In this document: positions 1 to 5,643 of the stretch, one piece after another | How the letters are laid out: every line of letters begins with the position of its first letter | How positions within the stretch are numbered: position 1 is the first letter of the stretch | Origin: Nitrospiria bacterium | GTDB taxonomy: Bacteria > Nitrospirota > CAKKRA01 > 9FT-COMBO-42-15 | NCBI GenBank assembly: GCA_919902475.1 | Contig: CAKKRA010000319.1 | Coordinates: forward strand, 1 to 8,056 | Direction of reading: 5' to 3' | DNA length: 8,056 bases | The notes under the pieces: model-generated | What the model saw: only the letters and a program-made list of their open reading frames with translations | Databases searched by the model: none | Told to the model about the DNA's origin: nothing | Program-made: the position numbers and the translations under genes

Positions 1-36
1 GCAATGCCAGGCGGCGGAATGGGCGGGATGTATTAA
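1..36 (+). CDS. groEL: GroEL chaperonin, C-terminal end only (partial)
   Basis: Only the last 11 codons and the TAA stop are in the window; the gene starts beyond the left edge. The frame reads AMPGGGMGGMY, the Gly-Gly-Met-rich tail that ends most bacterial 60 kDa chaperonins and projects into the folding cavity. The match is short, but this repeat is very characteristic. It is supported by the position directly before an hrcA-grpE-dnaK-dnaJ block, since groEL is a usual HrcA regulon member. A strong intrinsic terminator begins 14 nt after the stop, so groEL is the last gene of its own transcript. Confidence 0.85.
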   Translation, partial: AMPGGGMGGMY

Positions 37-50
37 AGGCAGTTAAGGTT

Positions 51-96
51 AAGACAGGGGTTTGATTAAACAAACCCCTGTCTTCTTTATTCTTTT
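51..96 (+). terminator. Rho-independent terminator after groEL
   Basis: A perfect 14-bp stem (51-64 with 71-84, AAGACAGGGGTTTG against its exact reverse complement) closes a 6-nt loop ATTAAA. It contains a GGGG/CCCC core and is followed by the T-rich tract CTTTATTCTTTT (85-96). This is a textbook intrinsic terminator for transcription coming from groEL. The last two T residues are also the first two bases of the -35 box of the next promoter, so the two signals are packed end to end. Confidence 0.93.
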
Positions 97-124
97 GACA
101 AAATTTTACACGGTCTGTTATAAT
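95..124 (+). promoter_or_regulatory. Sigma-70-type promoter for hrcA-grpE-dnaK-dnaJ
   Basis: TTGACA at 95-100 and TATAAT at 119-124 match both consensus hexamers exactly, with an 18-bp spacer. Transcription should start near position 131, giving a leader of about 34 nt before the hrcA ATG. No CIRCE operator (TTAGCACTC-N9-GAGTGCTAA) is visible around it, and there is no sigma-32-like CTTGAA/CCCCAT pair. The site therefore looks like a strong housekeeping promoter. A second TATAAT (138-143) lacks a good -35 partner. Confidence 0.85.
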
Positions 125-164
125 TGGATTAATATATTATAATAATCAATCTGGAATTTTAAAA

Positions 165-1178
165 ATGGACGAAAGAGTTCAAAAGATATTAAAGACTGTA
201 ATAACAGCCTATATAGAAACAGGCGAGCCTGTCGGTTCAAGGACAATTTCAAAAAAACATGATTTCTGGCTGAGTCCTGCGACCATAAGAAATATCATGG
301 CAGATCTGGAGGAATTGGGTTTTCTTACCCATCCATATACATCCTCTGGAAGGATTCCAACTGAAAAGGGTTACCGCTATTATATTGACAGCCTGATTAG
401 CCACAGTGATTTGGATCATATAGATGAAGAGCAGTTTTTAGCAAGATATCAGAATAAAAGGACAGACATATCTGAATTGATGCATGAGACATCACAGATA
501 CTTTCTATGCTTTCACATTATACAAGTGTGGTTACCATACCACGTTTTACAAATACTATCTTTAAACACCTTAAATTTATAATGTTGGATAACAGGAGCA
601 TATTGGCTATCTTTGTATCACAGGAAGGGATTGTCCATAATAATGTCTTTGCTGTAGATGAGGATTACACCCAGAAAGACCTTGATTGGGTTGCAGCATA
701 TATAAACGATGAGTTTGAGGGCTGCACAATAGGCCAGATAAAGGATAAACTGATAGAAGGCATGAGGATGGACAAGGCCCATTATAATAAGCTGTTAATA
801 AGGATTATAAACAAGTATAGCGAGGACTCATTCTTTGATATCGGAGATATATTTTTAGATGGAAAGGCAAATGTCCTCGACCATCCGGAGTTTTATGATA
901 TAGAGAAGATGAGACAGCTTTTTAAGACCTTTGAAGAAAAATATACTATCTTGAAATTTCTCAATAAGTGCCTTGATAACGACGGCGTTAAGGTGATTAT
1001 TGGCGATGAAAATATTGGAATAAGCCACTGCAGTCTGGTAGTAGCTAATTATAAGGACGGCAACAGGGTGCTCGGGACAATAGGCGTAATTGGCCCTACA
1101 AGGATGGAATATTCAAGGATAATACCTCTTGTAGATGTAACAGCAAGGACGCTTACAAAGGCATTTAGCAGGGAATAA
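165..1178 (+). CDS. hrcA: Heat-inducible transcription repressor HrcA
   Basis: HrcA is a cytoplasmic dimeric repressor that binds CIRCE operators in front of chaperone genes and is kept active by GroEL. The 337-aa length is normal for the family. Residues 1-75 form the winged helix-turn-helix: a recognition region around SPATIRNIMADLEELG (37-52) and the family signature SGRIPTEKGYRYYID (61-75). The C-terminal part (about 275-337) contains the conserved GDENIGISHCSLVVANY block and the GTIGVIGPTRMEYSRIIPLV block that close the GAF-like dimerisation fold. The ATG at 165 gives the expected N-terminus; it has only a weak GGA (153-155) as ribosome binding site. It is first in the operon, with grpE 9 nt downstream. 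Its own operon carries no visible CIRCE, so its targets are probably elsewhere, for example before groES-groEL. Confidence 0.97.
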   Translation: MDERVQKILKTVITAYIETGEPVGSRTISKKHDFWLSPATIRNIMADLEELGFLTHPYTSSGRIPTEKGYRYYIDSLISHSDLDHIDEEQFLARYQNKRTDISELMHETSQILSMLSHYTSVVTIPRFTNTIFKHLKFIMLDNRSILAIFVSQEGIVHNNVFAVDEDYTQKDLDWVAAYINDEFEGCTIGQIKDKLIEGMRMDKAHYNKLLIRIINKYSEDSFFDIGDIFLDGKANVLDHPEFYDIEKMRQLFKTFEEKYTILKFLNKCLDNDGVKVIIGDENIGISHCSLVVANYKDGNRVLGTIGVIGPTRMEYSRIIPLVDVTARTLTKAFSRE

Positions 1179-1187
1179 ATAATTAAA

Positions 1188-1841
1188 ATGAAAGATAATA
1201 AAGAAGATATAGAGGTTAAAGAGGAGGGCAAAGAACCCTCAGAGACAGCAGAAGATGCAAAAGAAGCGGCAGAAGAGCCGTCGATTGCCTCTGACCAGAC
1301 CATAGAAATTGAAAGCCTAAGAACTGAAATTGAAAAGATGTCTCAGCAGGCAAAGGAAAACTACGATAAATATGTAAGGCTATATGCTGAATTTGAAAAT
1401 TATAAGAAGCGTATGGTTAAAGACCAGGCAGATTTCCTTAAATCTGCAAATGAACGTCTGATAAAGGATATTCTTCCTGTAATTGACAATCTTGAGAGGG
1501 CAGTTGAACATGCAAAGGAGCCGTCTGAAGGGTCAAAGGGAGAATTGCAGGATATAAAAGGATTAATCGCCGGCATTGAGCTGACGGTAAAGCAGTTTAA
1601 GGATCTTCTCGGCAGCTTAGGGGTTGAAGAAGTAATGTCTGTTGGCGAGCCATTTGACCCAACAAGACATGAGGCAGTAAGCCATGTAGAAACAGATAAA
1701 TATGATAATAATATTATTATAAACGAGTTTCAAAAGGGGTATTTATTAAATAACAGGATATTACGGCCGGCAATGGTAAGTGTTGCAAAGAGGCTGGAGA
1801 AGAAAGAGGATGTTGTTTCAGAGGAGAGTGAGGAAAAATAA
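1188..1841 (+). CDS. grpE: Nucleotide exchange factor GrpE
   Basis: GrpE is a cytoplasmic dimer that opens the DnaK nucleotide-binding domain to release ADP, and it acts as a thermosensor in the chaperone cycle. The 217-aa protein begins with a charged, Glu/Lys-rich disordered stretch (1-38). A long helix predicted to form the coiled-coil dimer stalk follows (about 38-110, including YVRLYAEFENYKKRM). It ends with the beta domain that contacts DnaK (about 145-202), which carries the family signature: GEPFDPTRHEAV (153-164) and GYLLNNRILRPAMVSVAKR (184-202). The start lies 9 nt after the hrcA stop; the nearest purine stretch, AGGGA at 1170-1174, is 13 nt upstream and inside the end of hrcA, suggesting translational coupling. 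A 58-nt gap with an inverted repeat separates it from dnaK. Confidence 0.96.
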   Translation: MKDNKEDIEVKEEGKEPSETAEDAKEAAEEPSIASDQTIEIESLRTEIEKMSQQAKENYDKYVRLYAEFENYKKRMVKDQADFLKSANERLIKDILPVIDNLERAVEHAKEPSEGSKGELQDIKGLIAGIELTVKQFKDLLGSLGVEEVMSVGEPFDPTRHEAVSHVETDKYDNNIIINEFQKGYLLNNRILRPAMVSVAKRLEKKEDVVSEESEEK

Positions 1842-1848
1842 CAATAAA

Positions 1849-1881
1849 AAATAGGCCTTATAGGACATATAAGACTTATTT
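1849..1881 (+). repeat. Imperfect inverted repeat between grpE and dnaK
   Basis: The arms 1849-1862 (AAATAGGCCTTATA) and 1868-1881 (TATAAGACTTATTT) face each other across a 5-nt loop GGACA. Of 14 possible pairs, 12 are Watson-Crick, one is G-U and one is a C-A mismatch. It sits in the grpE-dnaK gap, 6 nt before the dnaK Shine-Dalgarno AAGGAGG (1888-1894). The stem is A/U-rich and no T-run follows directly, so it is not a good terminator. It could be an mRNA processing or stability site that raises dnaK relative to hrcA-grpE, or a DNA operator. The structure is seen in the sequence; any role is inferred. Confidence 0.55.
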
Positions 1882-1899
1882 CTTTAAAAGGAGGCACAA

Positions 1900-3825
1900 A
1901 TGGGAAAGGTTATTGGAATAGACTTGGGAACCACAAATTCCTGTGTTGCAGTAATGGAAGGCGGCGAACCAGTTGTTATTGCCAATGCAGAAGGCAGCCG
2001 GACAACCCCATCTGTTGTAGCAATAACAGAAGGCGGCGAGCGTCTTGTCGGTCAGATAGCAAAGAGGCAGGCAATTACAAATCCAGAAAATACAATTTTT
2101 TCAATAAAGAGGTTAATCGGAAGAAAATACAATTCTGAGGTAGTTCAGGATGCAATTAAAAAACTTCCATATAAGATTACAGAGGCGCCAAACGGAGACG
2201 AACAGGTTATTATAAGAGGCAAGAATTACAGCCCTTCTGAGGTATCTGCAATGATATTACAAAAGATGAAGCAGACAGCAGAAGACTATCTTGGCGAAAA
2301 GGTTACAGAGGCAGTAATTACTGTCCCTGCATATTTTAATGACAGCCAGCGGCAGGCAACAAAGGATGCAGGAAGGATTGCAGGCCTTACTGTCCTGAGA
2401 ATTATAAATGAGCCGACTGCTGCATCACTTGCTTATGGCCTTGATAAAAAGAAGGATGAGAAGATAGTTGTCTATGACCTTGGAGGCGGGACATTTGATG
2501 TTACAGTCCTTGAATTGGGTGAAGGAGTATTTGAGGTAAAATCTACCAATGGCGATACATATCTTGGCGGCGATGACTTTGACCTGAGGATAATTGACTG
2601 GCTTGTTGCGGAATTCAGAAAGGATCAGGGTATTGATTTAAGTAAGGATAAGATGGCCCTCCAGAGATTAAAGGAGGCGGCAGAAAAGGCGAAGATTGAG
2701 CTTTCCTCATCATTAGAGACAGAGATAAACCTGCCGTTTGTTACTGCTGATGCAAGCGGGCCAAAGCACATGAACATAAAGCTTTCAAGGTCAAAGCTTG
2801 AACAGCTTGTTGATGATTTAGTGCAAAAGACAATAGAGCCGTGCAGAAGAGCATTATCAGATGCAGGCTTAACAGCAAAGGATATAAATGAAATTGTCCT
2901 TGTCGGCGGCCAGACAAGGATGCCAAAGGTTCAGCAGGTTGTAAAGGAATTTTTTGGAAAAGAGCCGCATAAAGGCGTAAATCCAGATGAGGTTGTTGCA
3001 GTAGGCGCTGCAATACAGGCAGGTGTGTTAAAGGGCGAGGTAAAGGATGTGCTTCTGTTGGATGTTACCCCGCTATCACTCGGTATTGAGACACTCGGCG
3101 GCGTCTTTACAAAGCTGATAGAGAGGAATACAACCATCCCGACAAAGAAGAGTCAGGTATTTTCTACTGCTACAGACAATCAGCCTGCTGTGTCTATCAG
3201 GGTATTTCAGGGAGAGCGTGATATGGCAGCAGACAACAAGATGCTCGGCCAGTTTGAGCTTGTCGGCATACCTCCAGCGCCGCGCGGCGTGCCGCAGGTA
3301 GAGGTTGCATTTGATATAGACGCAAACGGCATTGTCCATGTTTCTGCAAAGGACCTTGGCACTGGAAAGGAACAGTCCATAAAGATTACTGCTTCCAGCG
3401 GCCTCACAGAAGAAGAGATTCAAAAGATGGTGAAAGATTCAGAGATGCATTCTGATGAGGATAAGAAAAAGAAACAGCTTGCAGAGGTGCGAAATGAGGC
3501 AGATACACTTGTCTATTCTGTAGAAAAGTCATTGGCAGAATTCGGCGACAAGATATTGCCGGATGAAAAGGTAAAGATTCAGGAGGCCATGGAGAATACA
3601 AGAAAGGCATTGGCTGGAAATGATATAGATACAATAAAAAATGCAGTAGCTCTGCTTTCAACCTCTTCGCATAAGCTTGCAGAGGAGATGTATAAAAAGA
3701 CTGCATCACAGCAAGGCACAGCAGGCGCTGACGCTGGTGCTGGCGCTGGCGCTGAGTCAGGCGCAAAGAAGGAAGAGAAGGTTGTAGAGGCAGAATTCGA
3801 AGAAGTTGATAAGGACAAGAAATAA
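1900..3825 (+). CDS. dnaK: Hsp70 chaperone DnaK
   Basis: DnaK is the ATP-driven cytoplasmic Hsp70 that binds exposed hydrophobic segments of client proteins, working with DnaJ and GrpE, both encoded here. The 641-aa length is normal. The nucleotide-binding domain has phosphate loop 1 IGIDLGTTNSC (5-15), AEDYLGEKVTEAVITVPAYFND, EPTAASLAYG (171-180), VYDLGGGTFDVTVLE (191-205, with the phosphorylatable Thr198) and IVLVGGQTRMPKVQ (332-345). The interdomain linker is DVLLLDVTP (383-391). The substrate-binding beta domain follows with IDANGIVHVSAKD (473-485), then a helical lid to about 600. A Gly-Ala tail (609-618) and the acidic end AEFEEVDKDKK complete it. A perfect Shine-Dalgarno AAGGAGG lies 5 nt before the ATG, the strongest in this operon, which suits the high DnaK level cells need. 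Confidence 0.99.
   Translation: MGKVIGIDLGTTNSCVAVMEGGEPVVIANAEGSRTTPSVVAITEGGERLVGQIAKRQAITNPENTIFSIKRLIGRKYNSEVVQDAIKKLPYKITEAPNGDEQVIIRGKNYSPSEVSAMILQKMKQTAEDYLGEKVTEAVITVPAYFNDSQRQATKDAGRIAGLTVLRIINEPTAASLAYGLDKKKDEKIVVYDLGGGTFDVTVLELGEGVFEVKSTNGDTYLGGDDFDLRIIDWLVAEFRKDQGIDLSKDKMALQRLKEAAEKAKIELSSSLETEINLPFVTADASGPKHMNIKLSRSKLEQLVDDLVQKTIEPCRRALSDAGLTAKDINEIVLVGGQTRMPKVQQVVKEFFGKEPHKGVNPDEVVAVGAAIQAGVLKGEVKDVLLLDVTPLSLGIETLGGVFTKLIERNTTIPTKKSQVFSTATDNQPAVSIRVFQGERDMAADNKMLGQFELVGIPPAPRGVPQVEVAFDIDANGIVHVSAKDLGTGKEQSIKITASSGLTEEEIQKMVKDSEMHSDEDKKKKQLAEVRNEADTLVYSVEKSLAEFGDKILPDEKVKIQEAMENTRKALAGNDIDTIKNAVALLSTSSHKLAEEMYKKTASQQGTAGADAGAGAGAESGAKKEEKVVEAEFEEVDKDKK
3724..3753 (+). repeat. Tandem hexamer coding Gly-Ala repeat in the dnaK tail
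   Basis: Five consecutive 6-bp units (GGCGCT, GACGCT, GGTGCT, GGCGCT, GGCGCT) encode GADAGAGAGA, residues 609-618 of DnaK, in the disordered tail after the lid. A unit gained or lost by replication slippage would keep the frame, so the length is likely to vary between relatives. No regulatory role is implied. Confidence 0.7.
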
Positions 3826-3830
3826 GGTAG
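3824..3830 (+). promoter_or_regulatory. Ribosome binding site that fixes the dnaJ TTG start
   Basis: AAGGTAG (one change from AAGGAGG) overlaps the last two bases of the dnaK TAA stop and lies 7 nt before the TTG at 3838. There is no ATG or GTG that would give a full J domain: the next in-frame methionine is residue 74, past the HPD motif. The overlap with the upstream stop suggests dnaJ translation is coupled to dnaK. Confidence 0.75.
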
Positions 3831-3837
3831 ATAAGAA

Positions 3838-4932
3838 TTGGCTAATAAACAAGATTATTACACGGTTTTAGGCGTAGAGAAAAATGCCTCTGAGGCAGAT
3901 ATAAAAAAGGCCTACCGCAGGCTTGCGCATCAGTTCCATCCTGATAAAAATCAGGGGAATAAGGAATCAGAGGAAAGGTTTAAAGAGATCTCTGAGGCAT
4001 ACGAGGTGTTAAGCGACTTGCGGAAGAGGAAGGACTACGACCTCTACGGCCACAGGATGGGTGGACAGGGTTCTGAGGGTTTCAGGGATTTTGGCGATGT
4101 TTTTAGCGATATATTCGGCGATTTCTTCGGCTTTAGCAGGAGGGGCGGCCAACGGCCTGAGCAGGGCGCTGACTTAAGATATAATCTTGATATCACCTTT
4201 GAGGAGGCTGTATTTGGCTATGAGACGAAGGTAAAGGTTCCGAGGATGGAGACCTGCCTTGATTGTAATGGCAAGGGCGCAGAATTTGGCGCAGAGCCGA
4301 CGGTTTGTCCTAATTGTAAAGGCAGCGGTCAGGTAAGATTCCAGCAGGGATTCTTCACAATCAGCAGAACATGCAGCAAATGTCATGGAGAAGGCAGGAT
4401 TATAACAAATCCATGCCCGAAATGCCGCGGCGCAAAGAAGATTAAAAAAGAGCGCATCCTTTCAATAAAAGTTCCTCCAGGCGTAGAGGACGGGATGAGG
4501 CTGAAACTTTCGAATGAGGGTGAGAGCGGCAATTACGGCGGTCCCCCGGGTGATTTGTATGTAGTTATTACTGTAAAAGAGCATCCTGTATTTACAAGGG
4601 ATAGAGATGATATATATTGCGAGATACCCATTGGCCTTGCACAGGCATCGCTTGGCACAATGATAGATGTGCCGACACTCGTTGGAAAGACAGAATTAAA
4701 GATACCTGCAGGAACGCAGAGCGGAGCAGCCTTTAGATTAAAGGGCAAAGGGGTTGCAAGCATCAGAGGCTATGGAATAGGGGATCAGATTGTAAAGATT
4801 AATGTACAGATTCCAGATAAACTTAATGCAAAACAAAGAGAGCTCTTAGAAGAGTATGCAAGAATCAGCAATGAAGAGATAATTTCAGATAAAGGCTTTT
4901 TAAAAAAAGTAAAAGAGGCAATGAAAAGGTAA
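3838..4932 (+). CDS. dnaJ: Hsp40 co-chaperone DnaJ
   Basis: DnaJ delivers unfolded clients to DnaK and triggers its ATP hydrolysis. All parts of a type I (class A) Hsp40 are present in 364 aa. The J domain (5-70) has the catalytic HPD at 34-36. A Gly/Phe-rich region covers about 71-105 (FGDVFSDIFGDFFGFSRRGG). The zinc-binding domain has four CxxC pairs at Cys130/133, 147/150, 169/172 and 183/186. Two C-terminal beta domains follow (from about 190, KVPPGVEDGMRLKLSNEGE), then the dimerisation end. The first three zinc motifs match CxxCxGxG, but the fourth reads CPKCRGAK. It starts with TTG, chosen because the J domain begins immediately after it (ANKQDYYTVLGV). It is the last gene of the chaperone operon and ends 3 nt from the convergent sdhB stop. 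Confidence 0.98.
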   Translation: MANKQDYYTVLGVEKNASEADIKKAYRRLAHQFHPDKNQGNKESEERFKEISEAYEVLSDLRKRKDYDLYGHRMGGQGSEGFRDFGDVFSDIFGDFFGFSRRGGQRPEQGADLRYNLDITFEEAVFGYETKVKVPRMETCLDCNGKGAEFGAEPTVCPNCKGSGQVRFQQGFFTISRTCSKCHGEGRIITNPCPKCRGAKKIKKERILSIKVPPGVEDGMRLKLSNEGESGNYGGPPGDLYVVITVKEHPVFTRDRDDIYCEIPIGLAQASLGTMIDVPTLVGKTELKIPAGTQSGAAFRLKGKGVASIRGYGIGDQIVKINVQIPDKLNAKQRELLEEYARISNEEIISDKGFLKKVKEAMKR

Positions 4933-4935
4933 AGA

Positions 4936-5643
4936 TTATAGAATTGTCTTTTGTAAAATCCTTTTTTTCATCCTTAAAATCGCCTCTGCAGGGCTTAACT
5001 CTCTGGGGCAGACATCCTGACAGCTAAATATAGAATGACATCTCCATATGCCATGAAGATTATCAATAATACTTAGCCGCTCATCTTCAATGCTATCGCG
5101 CGAATCCCTTAAAAATCTTTCTGCTTTTAATAATGCTGCAGGCCCAAAATACTCTTTATTAACCCCTGCAGTTACACATGCGCCATAACATGCGCCGCAC
5201 AGGATGCAGTCAATGGTATTTCCGATTCTGTTCCTCTCCTCAGGCATCTGGATATATTCCTTTTCCGGCACAGGCGATTTTCCAATCAGATAAGGTTTTA
5301 TTTTCTTGTAGTTTTCAAAGAATCGCGTGAAGTCCACAATCAAATCTCTTAAGACCGGCAGATGGCCGAGCGGTTGTATGGTTATTATATCAGCATTTAA
5401 TTCCAATACCTGTGTTTCACAGGCAAGGCGGTATCTTCCATTTATATGCATGGCACATGAGCCGCACACAGCGCCGCGGCAGGAGAATCTAAATGCAAGG
5501 GAGGAGTCAAGATTTTTCTGAATATCAAATAAACCAGCAATGACAGTATCACCGTGCTTTACAGGGATTACAAAATTATCAAAATATGGCTCCTTGTCCT
5601 TTTCAGGGTCAAAGCGGAAGATTTTGAAGGTTATGTTTTGCAT
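4936..5643 (-). CDS. sdhB: Succinate dehydrogenase iron-sulfur subunit SdhB
   Basis: SdhB carries electrons from the SdhA flavin to the membrane quinone site of complex II, on the cytoplasmic face. The 235-aa length is normal. The N-terminal ferredoxin domain holds the [2Fe-2S] cluster on Cys55, 60, 63 and 75 (SCRGAVCGSC, then LAC). The C-terminal domain has CILCGACYGAC (146-156) and CHSIFSCQDVC (202-212). By analogy with E. coli, Cys146, 149, 152 and 212 bind [4Fe-4S], and Cys156, 202 and 208 bind [3Fe-4S]. His203 matches the conserved quinone-site histidine. The Pro usually found after the last Cys of the first group is Val157. Translation starts directly after the sdhA stop (TAAATG, no gap) with only a weak purine-rich ribosome site, so it is probably coupled to sdhA. 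It is the last gene of the operon. Confidence 0.97.
   Translation of the reverse strand: MQNITFKIFRFDPEKDKEPYFDNFVIPVKHGDTVIAGLFDIQKNLDSSLAFRFSCRGAVCGSCAMHINGRYRLACETQVLELNADIITIQPLGHLPVLRDLIVDFTRFFENYKKIKPYLIGKSPVPEKEYIQMPEERNRIGNTIDCILCGACYGACVTAGVNKEYFGPAALLKAERFLRDSRDSIEDERLSIIDNLHGIWRCHSIFSCQDVCPRELSPAEAILRMKKRILQKTIL

Noticed and set aside
1049..1303. 84-codon antisense frame across the hrcA-grpE junction
   Set aside because: Ser/Leu-rich translation of the reverse of the acidic grpE N-terminus; no start signal and it overlaps two certain genes.
1842..1899. Separate internal promoter for dnaK
   Set aside because: TATAAG at 1868-1873 could pass as a -10, but no reasonable -35 hexamer lies 16-18 nt upstream, and there is no sigma-32-like site or CIRCE.
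3076..3766. Antisense open frames of 115 and 120 codons opposite dnaK
   Set aside because: They lie entirely inside a certain dnaK gene, have no ribosome sites or recognisable motifs, and are low-complexity products of the codon pattern on the other strand.
4921..4971. Possible bidirectional terminator at the dnaJ-sdhB junction
   Set aside because: The only pairing is a 6-bp A/U-rich stem (4931-4936 with 4946-4951, including one G-U) and a broken outer AAAAGG/CCTTTT stem. Too weak to list as a feature; kept as part of the convergence finding.
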